Part shown: piece after piece, positions 43,741 to 55,976 of the stretch
Position numbering within the stretch: position 1 is the stretch's first letter
Layout: every line of letters starts with the position of its first letter
DNA from: Filosporella fistucella
Taxonomy: Eukaryota > Ascomycota > Leotiomycetes > Helotiales
Reading direction: 5' to 3'
Length of the DNA stretch: 64,000 bases
Assembly (NCBI GenBank): GCA_030077755.1
Contig: JAQJZZ010000015.1
Coordinates: forward strand, 2,418,001 to 2,482,000
Translations under genes and position numbers: made by a program
The notes under the pieces: model-generated
What the model was told of the DNA's origin: nothing
Databases searched by the model: none
What the model saw: the letters and a program-made list of their open reading frames with translations, nothing else

Positions 43741-46625
43741 ATGCGATTAGACGTGAAGGTGGGTGGCTTCTCTTTTGTACAAGCTGTCAAACATGTTGGA
43801 TGTGCTGGAAGGCCTGGAAATGGGATCAGATCCCTCCCCGCGCAGACATCCCAAAAACAAGAGCCTAGATTTGAGAGAGACCATTGTTATTGGCACCATG
43901 ATTCCGAACACTACTAATTCGGTTTACAAATTACAGAGACAATTATTTGCGCGGAGTGAGAGAGTCAAGGGAATCGATTTCCATCCAGTTGAACCTTGGA
44001 TTTTGACGACATTATACAGTGGTATGTGTAGGCGCAATTATTGTAGCAGCTGAGTTAATCGAGTATAGGTCATGTCTACATATGGTCATACGAGACTCAA
44101 GTATGCTCCTCCTTTTGAGTCTGCGGACCTGCGCTGACCGTACAGGCAATTGTGAAAACATTCGAGTTGACAGATGTACCTGTTCGAGCTGGAAGGTTCA
44201 TTGCGAGGAAGAACTGGATTGTATGCGGTTCAGATGACTACCAACTACGAGTCTACAACTATAATACCTCCGAAAAGATCACTTCCTTCGAAGCCCATCC
44301 TGATTATATTCGAGCCATCGTCGTCCACCCTTCACAACCTTTCGTTCTCACCGCCTCCGATGATATGACAATCAAGCTTTGGGATTGGGACAAGCAGTGG
44401 AAATGTGTGCAGGTTTTTGAGGGACATAGTCATTATGTTATGGGTTTGGCCATCAACCCCAAGGACACAAATACATTTGCCTCAGCATGTTTGGACAGGA
44501 CGGTAAAGATTTGGAGTTTGGGTTCTTCCACAGCAAACTTTACACTGGAGGCACACGAGACCAAAGGTGTCAATCATGTTGACTACTACCCACAATCCGA
44601 CAAGCCATATCTTCTTACCACGTCAGACGATAGAACGGTGAAGGTCTGGGATTACACCACCAAGTCTTTAATTGCCACTTTGGAAGGACACACCAGCAAT
44701 GTCTCGTTTGCTTGCTACCACCCCGAACTACCAGTTATCATCTCTGGCTCCGAGGATGGAACAGTCAAAATCTGGCATGCCAACACATACAGGCTGGAAC
44801 AGTCGTTGAATTATGGCCTGGAGAGAGCCTGGTGTGTAAGCTACCAACGCGGAAAGCAAGGCGTTGCTGTTGGTTTCGATGAAGGTGCCGTGGTTGTGAA
44901 GATGGGAAGAGAGGAACCTGCTGTGTCAATGGACAATTCTGGAAAATTGATCTGGGCTAGACATAGTGAGGTGGTTTCGTCGATAATCAAGGGCGGAGGT
45001 AAGAGTAATTTGAGCCTTAAATGTTCCATACTAATTGTAGCAGACGCTTCGTTGAAAGACAATGAACCGATTACCCTTCCTACGAAAGATCTCGGCACAT
45101 GCGAAGTTTACCCACAAACCCTCCTCCATTCTGCGAACGGTCGATTCGTATCAGTCTGCGGAGATGGTGAATTCATCATTTACACTGCTTTAGCTTGGAG
45201 GAATAAGGCTTTCGGATCTGCTCTGGATTTCGTATGGGGCTCGAAAGAAAACAGCAACGATTACGCCATCCGAGAATCTGCTACGAGTGTCAAAATCTTC
45301 AAAAATTTTGTGGAGAAGTCTGGAGGTCTCGATGTAGGCTTTCAAGCGGAAGGTCTGACTGGTGGTATTTTGCTTGGTGTAAAGGGACAAGGCGGAATTG
45401 GGTTCTTTGACTGGCAGACTGGAGGTTTGGTTCGAAGAATTGAAGTAGACCCTAAGGAGGTCTACTGGTCTGAGAACGGGGAACTCGTCTCGATTGCCTG
45501 CGAAGATACTTTCTACGTTCTTCGTTTCTCGAGGGAAAATTACCTTGCTGCAGTACAATCCGGGCAAGTTGATGATGATGGAGTCGAAGCAGCATTTGAG
45601 GTTGTCACTGATATCAACGAAAGGTAAGCGATTTATCTATAGCGCATGATCATGACTAACTTTGCAGCGTCCGCACTGGAGAATGGGTTGGAGATTGCTT
45701 CATTTACACAAATAGCACCAACAGATTGAATTATCTTGTTGGCGACCAAACGTACACCATCTCGCATTTCGATCAACCGATGTACCTTCTTGGCTACATT
45801 CAAAGAGACTCCCGAATCTACCTTGCCGACAAAGATGTCAATGTTACCTCTTTCGCCCTCTCTCTTTCGGTTGTTGAGTACCAAACCCTCGTTCTCCGTG
45901 ATGACATGGAATCAGCGGCAGAACTGCTTCCATCGATACCTGCAGACCAACTCAACAAAATTGCTCGTTTCCTGGAAGGTCAAGGTCACAAAGAACTGGC
46001 TCTCGAGGTTGCCACTGATCCAGAGCATAAGTTTGAGCTGGCATTGGCTCTTGGTCATCTAACAATTGCTCTTGATCTTGCTAGGGAAGCAGATGTTGAG
46101 CACAAATGGAAGACGGTTGGTGATGCAGCTTTGGCTGGATGGGACATCTCGTTGGCAGCGGAGTGTTTCACTGCGGCAAAGGATCTCGGATCATTACTGC
46201 TTCTCCACTCTTCTACTGGTGATAGGGAAGGATTGAAGGCGTTGAGTGCACAAGCACAAGAGGCCGGTGCTCACAACGTTGCTTTCACCTGCCTGTGGCA
46301 ACTTGGTGATGTTGAGGGGTGTATAGATCTTTTGACAAGTACAGGTAGATCAGCTGAGGCTGTTCTGTTTTCACAAACATATAAACCAAGTGTCACAGTC
46401 AAGACGATTGGGTTATGGAAGCAGAGTCTGGAGAAGGAGAAGAAGGGCCGAGTCGCGAAGACTGTTGGTGTACCAGGAGAGGATGACGAACTTTTCCCTG
46501 AATGGGAAGAGTATTTGCGACTGGAGAGCGAAGGCACTACTCTCGTTGATGTCGATGGCGAGAACGAAGGCGTTAATGGAGATGACGAGGTAGAAGAAGA
46601 AGTCGCAGCTGAAGTTGAAGAGTAG
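43741..46625 (+). CDS. SEC27: Coatomer (COPI) subunit beta-prime
   Basis: Six exons: 43741-43758, 43937-44021, 44069-44100, 44146-44998, 45044-45623, 45668-46625. They encode 841 aa. The start MRLDVKRQLFARSERVKGID and FHPVEPWILTTLYSGHVYIW are diagnostic. WD40 repeats run to about residue 300 (TASDDMTIKLWDWDKQWKC, ASACLDRTVKIWSL, TTSDDRTVKVWDY, SGSEDGTVKIWHA) and form the first propeller that binds dilysine cargo signals. They are followed by the second propeller and an alpha-solenoid (LEGQGHKELALEVATDPEHK, FTCLWQLGDVEGCIDLL) that joins alpha-COP. The C-terminus is acidic. Role: COPI coat for Golgi-to-ER retrieval. Exon 1 is only 18 nt, followed by a 178-nt intron. The 45-nt intron at 44999-45043 is a multiple of three and stop-free. 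Confidence 0.97.
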
Positions 46626-47013
46626 TGGTGTTAGTAGAATGTGTATGCATTTTGGGAATGGGCCGGGATCTGGGTGGGAAAAGAATTGACAGCAAAGTAG
46701 CTTCGTCATCCAATTAACGTTATGAATATTGCGGCAACTCCCATGTACTTCTACGGCCACCGCGAATGGTTTATGTATTCCTTCTGTTGGCTGAAGCTTA
46801 AGGCAGCTGAGAGATGACTCAGATAATGAAGGAAACGAACACAGCGATTGGCGGTCTTCCTGATCTGGTACATCTCCGACAACTCACATCTCAGCCCTAT
46901 GCCAAGCCGAAGGAACCCCTTTCATATATGTCCCCAACCAGGTAGCACCCGACCGAGTGGTCTCCGGTCTCATCTATCCCACTTCATCACATTATCTTTT
47001 AAAGTCCGACAAT
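46626..47013. other. Intergenic
   Basis: 388 bp with the promoter of the Zn2Cys6 gene; no other feature is seen. Confidence 0.4.
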
Positions 47014-49014
47014 ATGCAGGCTGCTCAAGAACCTCCACCAGCGACAAAACCACGCCAACAACGCATGAGAATTCCTATCTCATGTACCGAATGCCGCAAA
47101 AGGAAGCAGAAGGTATGAATTACCCGGGGGGAAGTCCCAATTCAGAGTTTTATTGAATGTATCAGTGCAATAAAGCAAAGGACAGGCCATGCAATCACTG
47201 TGCCAGGAGATACCCGCCTGTGGTTTGTAGTTATGATTATTCAAAGTGGGTTATACTTGGTTATACGAAAGGCAGACTGCTCATCTAAACCAGGAAGCCT
47301 GAGGAGGTTGATGTGGATGCTTCCAGAGATCGTACATCAGATAAGAATTTGGTGGAGCAAAGTGTGGAGAAAATTGCAGTTGGACGTGATGGAGATGAAG
47401 AGGTGATGGATGGTCAAACTGCAGATCCTGCTAATAACCAAGATGTTTCATATGTTGTTCCCCGAGCAGCTCGCGTGAGTCCAACATATCAGGAAGAGCA
47501 TCCGGTATCTGAGGCACAAAGACGTGATAAAAGATCAGGCTCTAGAAAAGTAATTCATCTGTCAGGGTCGGTAGACTTTGATCTTGATAGCTCAGAAGAG
47601 AATCTTACACGATACTGCTACAACCCTTACCTTTTACCCCGTCGTGGGAACGGCACATATGGCTGCCCAGAAGCATTCGACCACCACATACCAATGATTG
47701 TTGAGCCACTCCACCCCATCCCGATCGATAACACGGACCGCAATGCAGAACTGTTCCATTTTTGTGCGTACTTCATGCGATTGATTACACAAACTGACAC
47801 ATCATAGTTCATCTGGCCCTCGCTCCTTTCATTGGAGCTATCGATGGACAAGAGCAATCTCTTATCATCAAGGAAGGATGGCTTCCATGGATGGCTGATT
47901 CTCCTCTTCTTGCATACACGGCTATTCTGTCTGCTTCATGTTACCAGGCTGAAGTTCGAGGGCTGGATGTGTCGAAATCTGCAGAAGCGATCGGTATCAA
48001 GGTCAAAATCATTTCGATTATCAACAAGTATATCAAAGCTAATGCCCGGATGGTGAGCGATGAGGCACTTTCAGCAGTGATGCACATTTGTGTCAATGAG
48101 GTGAGGCTGCAAGCGATATAATACTAGACTGATATTGATTGCATGCCAGTGGTACTATGGTGATGAGAAGAGCCAGCGTGCTCATATGGGTGGCCTCGGA
48201 AGTATCGTTAAAATGAGAGGCGGTGTGGAAGCATTCCGCAAGAATGGCGCTCTCTATGCCCTTCTCGTTCTGTAAGGTTCTTTTCTTTCCATAGGCTTTT
48301 TCTTACCTTTTCAGAACCGATTACCAAATCGCGACCACAACCGAACGCCGCCTCACCTACACACCCTCTCCTGAGACTATCCCATCACCTTCCTCCTACC
48401 TGGTTGCTTTGGAATCTCCCCTCCTACGATCTGGCATGCGCTTTGTTGACTTGACCGAAACACTCGGAATCAGTACAGAGGCCGCATCGATTCTTGACGA
48501 CATGCGGTTTCTCACATCGGCCATCGTTTCTATCTGTGACGACCCCAATCCCCTCGAAACAGCTAAAATCAGAAGCACAGCCCGTTGGATCCAGGACCGT
48601 ATATCTGTACTGCCCTCAATATCCGATGCTGCACCTGACTCTGCTCTCTTCCAGGATAACATTTACGAAAGTTGTCGCATAGTTGCCACAATATTTTCAA
48701 CCGCCATTGTCTCCCGAACCCCTCTATCGAAGGCCTGCGACATGGCTCAGCTCTCAGCATTCTGGACATATATGCCCCAAGTCTCTCGCACTCGATGGAA
48801 AGCTCTGTCTGGCATATATCTGTGGCTTTGTGTTGTGGTGTGTCCAAGTGCTCAGTGGAATGTTTATGGAAGGTTCTTGAAAGGAATGGTATCGAGTTCG
48901 ATTACACACATAGGATTGAAGGATTGGAATGTGATGCTTGGATGTTTGGAGAGCTTCTTGAGGGTGCAAAGTTGGCTTGAGAGGAGGGGTGAGGTGGGGT
49001 TGATCGGCGAGTGA
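47014..49014 (+). CDS. Zn2Cys6 transcription factor
   Basis: Six exons: 47014-47112, 47166-47245, 47294-47763, 47808-48100, 48150-48271, 48315-49014. They encode 587 aa. The zinc cluster C24, C27, C34, C42, C45, C54 is split by intron 1 between K33 and C34, the same site as in the other Zn2Cys6 gene of this window but here with a normal GT donor (GTATGA). The region after residue ~210 (LPWMADSPLLAYTAILSASC, WYYGDEKSQRAHMGGLGSIV, MRGGVEAFRKNGALYALLV) is the fungal-specific middle homology domain of the Fungal_trans_2 type. A low-complexity acidic linker connects the two. Nuclear regulator; targets unknown. It lies between COPI beta-prime and a DUF6604 pseudogene with no obvious functional link. 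Confidence 0.92.
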
Positions 49015-50013
49015 GAGCAAATATGTTAGGGCGGGGTATCTGGCTAGGTACAGCATGCCATAAGAGTCAATCATTTCTGTACTAAGATGCCGTTAGTTCT
49101 GTGTTGTGTTAATCCTTGTTGCTGTCTATTCCTAATTCAATACTACGCTGTTTTGTTTTGTTTTGGGTACACTTTGTGCTCGAAGGATTCAGAAGAAAGT
49201 GGCTGCTGTACTTCTTTTCGCAGTATAGTCTTGCTTCCGGTCTCGAAAGAGGTCCAAGCACGACGGAGATATTGAAGTTGCGGAGAGATGAAAGGTATGA
49301 ATTTGTGCAGGAATTGTTTGGTCAATGAGTAACTTCCTCTGCATTCAAATTGACTGCAAGTTGGAACCGAGTTTGATAGTCTTACAAGATTGGATTGAAC
49401 TTACGACATGGTACGATTGTCTGGCATTTGTAGAGGAAATGGATTTACCTTCCTTCTTCTTGCTCAATAGCCTTTAGCTTTGTGGCTTATGATGTGGTAG
49501 CTTTCCTATTGCTCAAGTTGCCTTGTCATTTCTACGTTTAGATTCCAAAAGATATCGTGTGTACTAATGTATGACTTGGAGCTGTATAAGTTGTTATGGG
49601 GGTATAGACCCAAGGATCATAAAGGTAATTTTCATTGGCACTTGCGGGCAATTCTCTTCGTGACAATAAGCCTGCTCTCACTTTGTATCTTGAAGTTTAC
49701 TCTGTCGTAGTTCGAGCTTTGTTAATTTGAAGGCGAGGTTCAAGGCGCGATGTTCTTGATTACCTAGTGAATGAGGACATCGCACTATATTAACCTTCCA
49801 ACTGATCTGGACGTCCACTTCTTGCAACTATTTTGACGCCCTCGTAGGCAACGACCATTGTTGCTATTCCTTCCAACCCCATCATCTTACCGCAACTCTG
49901 ACAACCATTCGAACTTACTTTGTTCTTACTGTTGTAGCTTGCAAGATCTACTTCTCCTGCTACGTCAATCTCGATTTCGATCGTTCAGCACCTCGAAAAG
50001 ATATAGCTTTACC
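49015..50013. other. Intergenic
   Basis: 1 kb without motif-bearing ORFs. Confidence 0.4.
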
Positions 50014-52734
50014 ATGGCGATCGACGCCCAACTCTTCGATACGTATCGTCAATATAAATTTGGAACCAATTAGATTTTTACATGGCTGGCAGAGACTGCG
50101 CGGGAGTATCAGCTCTTGGATAGACTGTTCGATGGTACGGCTGCAGGCTTCACAGAGGCTGGTATTGGACGACTGAAAGGCAATGCTCGCGCGGCTCAGA
50201 AAGAAGCACGCAAAGGGAAAAATGCAGACGAGTACCAGAGTATACAGCTTCGGCTCGTGGACGTTCTCAAAATTGCGAGCAAACTTGGCGAGAGAAAATC
50301 TGTCAAGGTACCACTCTCGATCATAAAGTCACTCCAGGAAGTCATACATGGTCGACGTATGTGCTATGACAGGTTTAAGTAAGTTGATTCCTTATTTCAC
50401 CTGTACAGATCGTCTTCTAAATTCTTCTAGGCAGGATGGGCAATTGATGCACCTACAAAATCGGCAAACAACACATACTTGCATTTCATTGGAATTCCCA
50501 GCGAGGTCTTGCAGATTTTGCAGACTTTGCGCGCCAACCTTGCTACTAACGTTGACCAAAATGTTGAGGCCACGGCTTCTGAACAGAGAATGGAAGACCT
50601 TGGAAACATTTTCGAGCATCTGGGGGTGGATGAGCCTGAAGAGTGGACAGAAGCAAAGACAGTAGCCAAAATGAAAGCAGTGAACTACGAAGCTGAACGA
50701 CTGATGAGGATGTTTCCTTTGCTATATACTGTTTATTGAAGGATATGACAGATATTCGATATCTTGTGTACCAAACGGTAATTTCATCCTGGAATACAAA
50801 CTATTCAAAACGTGCTAATGGATGATAGTGGGCAGAATATCGTGAGCATCGAATCACTCTTACTACAGCAGCCACCACACAAAACACCGCAATTTCTATC
50901 TTCCGCCCTCTTAACGAAGAGTTCCTCGCTGACTTTCCTGATTTCGAAGACCATGGTTCCATAATCATGTACCTCAGTGCAGGCTATCAGGACCCACACA
51001 AGCACGAAATGACATCTCCTGAATTTGCGACATATACTGGAGATGATTTTGCCATGTCATCAAAAATATTCTTTCGCGACTTGACTTACGGATTCCTGGA
51101 GGGTTTTTTCATGAGCGGCGTCCGCCCATTCTATCAAGCAGACCAGCGTAATGCCATGGGATTTCACACCACACCAGATGAAGAGTGTCTTCTGAAGTGT
51201 CTATTTTTATTTGGGTTGATGGCCGTCGATTTCAAAGGCAATGTGTCCAACGATCAGCTCATTCATGGACTACACATCTTGAAGCAAAACAATCCAGAGA
51301 AATCCGTGTACACTTGAGTTGTCCTTGCTGTCCAGCTGTTTGTGGATACCCGACGTGTCTTGGGAGTGCCGGGTTAGATCAGTGCCTTAAAGATACCGAG
51401 GACTTAAGAAACTGGATGACGTTGACACTGAGTAATTCATCAGAGTTTGGACGTACAAATGAGGCGAATGACTTCTACAAAATACACAAACACACATTCC
51501 CTACCATCAAGAAGGGACTGGAAGAAGCACTCGGATCAGATATGGTCCAGAACCTGGTGGATGCTCGCTTTGGAACTCGTGCTGCCCGCTATTCTTGAGG
51601 CCCTTTCTCCCTTTTCCGAAATCATCCAATGCTACCTGGCATAATCACGCAATAATTTCTCGGGGTACTCCACCAGACCGGAATTGGCCTTACTGGCGAT
51701 CAAGCAGCTGTGATGAGCGCGATTCATTTGCACAATGCTTCGCAGCAAAGTGAACAAGTTACGAAGGACAGGAGTAAGTAGTCCTCAAGTACTGTGTCAA
51801 ATCTTGTAGTGGCTAATCAAATTTCAGTTGTATGGAAAAACTTGGAAAAGGTCATTGCCTGGCAGGGCCCTTCTTGGATTTTCCTTGGTGGCCGTCCAAA
51901 AGATCCCGGACAATGCTTCAGACATTATAGTCTAGTCATGGGCATCAGTGCTACAGTCATGGCACGTACTCGCAAAGGGAATCCAACAACCCCGCTACAT
52001 AGAACTCGCAAAGGCTCCAGCCTTCCGATCGCGCTGAACAAAAACCGAAAGCTGACACCTAGTCTACGTACGTCACCTTGATGAATGATTCATTCGTGAC
52101 AGTTAAACCTGGTGTGCCTATGTGGACTCTATCGAGGGCAGCAAGCGATCCTCTAGTAATGATGTAAAAGCTCTCCAGCGTTTATTTGAAGGGCGATGTA
52201 GGAGAATGAGCTCAGCATTCGAAATGGTCAATCGCCAGGCAAAGGTTACCGTTATCAGCCCTAAGGTCCACCCATTGAAAATGCTTTCGATTTTGAAAGA
52301 GACTTTGGAGACAGAAGAGGCCATTCTGCGCTTCGACTTACTCTCTCTTGACCAAAGATTTGTTGAGCTTTTACGCAATGTCCAAGAGAATCTGCGTTGA
52401 AAAGTCTCCTCTTGACTATCCTGCAGACGAGTTCGGCGGTGATAGGAAGCGGAGCGATTGCTTTAGCCATATGCTGGCAGGAGTCCTTGGACTCGAACGT
52501 CAACAGCCAACTAGATTTGGTGAAGCTTGTGCAGCAGTCAAACAGCTGATTAATGCAGAAGGAGACTCCGAATACAAGGGAGCTGAAGCCCATCGGTTCA
52601 TCACAGGCGATGGAAATACGAAAATCCAAGAGCCATTTGAGAGTCCTGTCGAAGACCTGATTGATCTGGAAGTTAGATCTAGATTCGGAGGTATTTTCGT
52701 TCATGGTGAGGCTGCCAAAGTCGTGGGATTTTGA
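50014..52734 (+). pseudogene. Disabled DUF6604 (fungal) gene
   Basis: The order and content match a DUF6604 protein: QLFDTYRQYKFGTN, TWLAETAREYQLLDRLFD, SANNTYLHFIGIPSEVLQIL, YREHRITLTTAATTQNTAIS, FRDLTYGFLEGFFMSGVRPF, VWKNLEKVIAWQGPSWIFLG, HPLKMLSILKETLETEEAIL. There are several breaks. An in-frame TAG is at 50071-50073, just before TWLAETAR. A frameshift lies near 50713-50722, where the frame AIYCLLKDMTDIRYLVYQT takes over. A TGA at 51315-51317 sits within an otherwise continuing VVLAVQLFVDTRRVLG. Further frame changes follow to about 52734. Probable introns remain, e.g. 50357-50434. DUF6604 proteins have no known biochemical function. The decay pattern (stops plus indels) argues against simple missed introns. 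Confidence 0.82.
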
Positions 52735-52907
52735 TTTCGCGACCAAGGTAAAGGAATAACAAATTTGCAACCTTTTGGCCAAGAAAACATAGAATTTCAT
52801 GGGGTGTTTTTTCTTCTGGGTTTGCCACCATAACGCCATAGCTTGTTTGTTTTTAGCCTTTAGAGACGGAGCTGGAAAATACAACAGGGGGCACCTTAAA
52901 TTTTAAT

Positions 52908-54642
52908 CTAATTGAATTCCTCTGCAATCAAATCCTTCGCCAGCTCGCTGACACCGCTGTAATCAATCTTAACGTCTACAAGTGACACACCATCATAAGC
53001 AAGCGCTTCCTTCATCACACTTGCGACCTCAGAAGAATCGTTGATCCTATATCCCTTTGCCCCGAAGCTTTCTGCGAATTTGACAAAGTCAACTCCGCCG
53101 AGTTTAATCCCACTGCTTCTGCCGTATTTCATTTCCTCTTGAAACTCTACCATATTGTATGCCTCATCGTTCCAGATGAAATGTGTGATATTGCATTTCT
53201 GCAAAACTGCCGTTGACATTTCTTGGGAGGAAAACATGAAGCCTCCATCTCCACTCAGTGAGACAACCTTCTGTGAACACGGCGGTTCTTGGATTAATGA
53301 GGCTCCAATTGCCCATGGTAGACCTACACCCAGTGTCTGTTGGCCATTTGAGCAGAGAAGCTTCCGTGGTTCGTAGGCAAAGAAGAATCTCATCATCCAA
53401 ATGTAAACTGTCCCCACGTCTGAAATTACGGTGGTATCCTTGGAGACATTCTCTTGCAGGAGTGATATGAAGTGAAGTGGATGCACAAGTCCAGATGAAC
53501 GCTGAACTTCTTTTCTGGACTGCCAAGCGACAAACTCTTTGGTCAGTTTCTGGCAAAATTCCGTTTGGTTTGGATCTTGGATGCATTTGATCTCGCTAGT
53601 CAAGTACGAGATGTTTTCAACAATAGAACCTAGAAGTTCAATAGAGGGATGGTAAAATTTCTCGTAGTCGCAGGATGTGTAATCCATGTGAACAATATTG
53701 AGATTGGCTTTTGGATTCCATTGATTGGCATTGTACTCTGTTGGATCGTATCCTACTGTCAAAATGAGGTCTGAATTAGCCAGAAGTTTATCTCCAGTTT
53801 GATTTCGGAAGAGACCAACACGGCCATAGAACAGATGTTTCAGCTCGCTAGAAACTGCACCGGCTGCTTGAAATGTCTCAACAACTGGGATTGGGAACTG
53901 TTCAAGGAATTTCCGGACCACATTGACAACCCTCACACTTGATGCACGCATGCCCAGGAATAATACTGGGAGTTTTGCATTTTCAATCATTCGAGCTACT
54001 TTTTCCAGCTCAGTTTTTGGTGATGGTCCAAATAAAGGCGCCGGAAATGCTGATGACGGGAAAGCTGTGATGCTAGACTTCCCTGCTGCTACATCCATGG
54101 GAATGGAGACAACTGTTGCTCCTTTTGGTGAAGTACTTGCTGCTCTGAATGCAGCCAATACGACCTCGGCTGCTTGGTCTTCAACCTCGATGTTCGTTGC
54201 GGTTTTTGTTGCAGGGCCCAGAAGATCGAGTGCTCTCATCGATTGATGAGTATGTTTTGTAGTCAGAAGTCTTGGAACAGATCCAATCAGGGCCACCACG
54301 GGGTCACCTTCTGTTGTTGCGGTGACCAAGCCCGTGGTTAAGTTGCTGGCACCTGGCCCAGAAGTAGCAATACAGACTCCAGGGATTCCTAGGATGATTA
54401 TTGTCATGAATGATTCTTGAGATCGTTTCGAAGTACACACCTGTTATTCTACCAACTGCCGCTGCCATCATTGCAGCGTTTTGCTCATGTCTACATACGA
54501 TCAAACGTATTTCGGGATGATCTTCCAGTGTGTCGAAAATTGCGTCAACTTTCGCTCCAGGAATACCAAAGCACACTCTGACGCCGGCATTGTACAAGCT
54601 CTCAACAACGATTTTCGCAACCTTTTGTTCATGGGAGGCCAT
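52908..54642 (-). CDS. alsS: Catabolic (AlsS-like) acetolactate synthase
   Basis: Two exons on the minus strand, 54642-54441 and 54388-52908, encode 560 aa. A ThDP-dependent enzyme condensing two pyruvates to 2-acetolactate. Visible features: [20 protein letters not shown], the ThDP-activating E53 in [39 protein letters not shown], and the ThDP-Mg motif [14 protein letters not shown]...[12 protein letters not shown]. The last block and [17 protein letters not shown] resemble bacterial AlsS/BudB rather than the FAD-containing biosynthetic Ilv2. With [10 protein letters not shown] as start there is no mitochondrial presequence, unlike Ilv2; the frame runs upstream to 54789 but without another ATG. 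The 52-nt intron (54389-54440) has a GTGTGT donor. It is divergent from the acetolactate decarboxylase gene, so the pair should make acetoin from pyruvate. Confidence 0.9.
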
Positions 54643-55175
54643 TACTCCCCGAGGAATCCAGTTCTTGCGATGATGTCTATTCCGTTTGTTGCCGTGGGAG
54701 GTTGGATTGATTGACCAGCGACTGAAAAGTCCTCGCAAAATCCGGAGCTTTCCGATAGAGAGACAAAAGCTACGGAAGAGGAGCGCCACGAATTGATGCT
54801 ATATATCTATCTGCCAGTGGTCAGAGAAACTCAGACGCCGGGGTGGAAATGCACTAGATAGAAGTTCGGTTGATGTGACGTAGTTGAGGATTACATAACC
54901 TGCCAGCAGATTTTCACCTCCACATATTCGGCATCTTCTCGGCATCCATTGCCTCAACATCCCACAACGTATAAATATTCAGCACCAGGAAGAGGAGAAA
55001 ATTGCAGTTTTAGATTATATATCCAGGTATCAGAAGCAAGCAATCAGGCCAAGCTTTTATTAGTTTATCAGATTGCGGTCGCCCCGCCTTCCCCGCTTTT
55101 TCTTCCAACGACAAACCGACCACCCTTGCTATTCGAGTGTATATTGACTCTAACTTAATTCGGTGATCCGCAACC
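54643..55175. promoter_or_regulatory. Bidirectional promoter of the acetoin gene pair
   Basis: 533 bp between divergent start codons. A TATAAATA lies at 54970-54977, about 200 bp upstream of the decarboxylase ATG. On the minus strand an ATATATAG-type element lies at about 54799-54806, about 160 bp upstream of the synthase ATG. A C/T-rich run (about 55080-55130) precedes the decarboxylase. Shared regulation is inferred from the arrangement; no specific operator was recognised. Confidence 0.55.
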
Positions 55176-55880
55176 ATGGATGACAATCATCTCTATCAGT
55201 ACTCGCTTCTAAATGCGTTGATGGATGGAGTTTCGGAATCTGGAATTACAGTTGCAAAGTTCCTGGAGAAAGGAAACCAAGGACTGGGAACCTTTGTGCG
55301 TATGGACGGGGAGCTGTTATCACTTGACGGAAAGGTATACCAGCTACAATCGGAAGGGAGGGTTCGGGAAGCAGGGCCTGAAGACCAGATACCATTTGGC
55401 ATTGCGACCAATTTTGTTCCTCAAACAACCAAAACAGTCAAGTTGGAGGATAAAAATGCTATCGACCGGGAGCTTGACGAGTTCAATAATCATGCAAAGA
55501 ATCTCTTCATAACCTATCGCATCACTGGAAGCTTCAAAATGATTAAGGCTAGAACCGTGAAGGGCCAGGAATATAAAGGACAGCCGTTGAGCGAGCTGGG
55601 GAAAAGTCAATACGTTAATTCATATAAGAATATTGACGGCACGATTGTTGGTTTCAAGAGTCCGAAATCTTGGCAGGGTTTCTCTGTAGCTGGCGATCAT
55701 CTCCATTTCATCGCGACAGATCGAACTGCAGGTGGTCATGTTCTCGAAGTAGAAGCAGACGGGGTAGAAATGGCGATGGCAGTCGCGTCAAATATTCATA
55801 TAGAGCTGCCAACGTCAGAGGATTTTAATGTGGCAAAGCTAGAGATGGACGATGCAGGCATTCAAAAGGTAGAAGGGTAA
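55176..55880 (+). CDS. alsD: Alpha-acetolactate decarboxylase
   Basis: An intronless 234-aa frame. It converts (S)-2-acetolactate to (R)-acetoin plus CO2. The family start LYQYSLLNALMDGV, GQGLGTF-like QGLGTFVRMDGELLSLDGKV and FGIATNFVP are conserved. The Zn ligands are H175, H177 and H188 in GDHLHFIATDRTAGGHVLEV, with the same spacing (2 and 11) as His194, His196 and His207 of the Brevibacillus enzyme. RITGSFKMIKARTV supplies the active-site Arg. No secretion signal, so cytosolic. A perfect donor GTAAGT overlaps the stop codon (from 55877). An alternative end spliced at a TAG near 55950 would add only RRVLRL, so the simple stop is preferred. It lies about 100 bp from the start of a RIP-mutated repeat. 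Confidence 0.93.
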   Translation: MDDNHLYQYSLLNALMDGVSESGITVAKFLEKGNQGLGTFVRMDGELLSLDGKVYQLQSEGRVREAGPEDQIPFGIATNFVPQTTKTVKLEDKNAIDRELDEFNNHAKNLFITYRITGSFKMIKARTVKGQEYKGQPLSELGKSQYVNSYKNIDGTIVGFKSPKSWQGFSVAGDHLHFIATDRTAGGHVLEVEADGVEMAMAVASNIHIELPTSEDFNVAKLEMDDAGIQKVEG

Positions 55881-55976
55881 GTCTATCTGTATTGCAAGTT
55901 AGGACGGATAGGTAGGAGGACGATGGTAGTTAAGGGAATGCCTCTGTAGAAGAAGAGTATTACGGCTGTAACTGCT

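Noticed and set aside
55877..55960. Second exon for the acetolactate decarboxylase
   Set aside because: A GTAAGT overlaps the stop and a TAG acceptor follows, but the added six residues have no support in the family, so the plain stop is kept.
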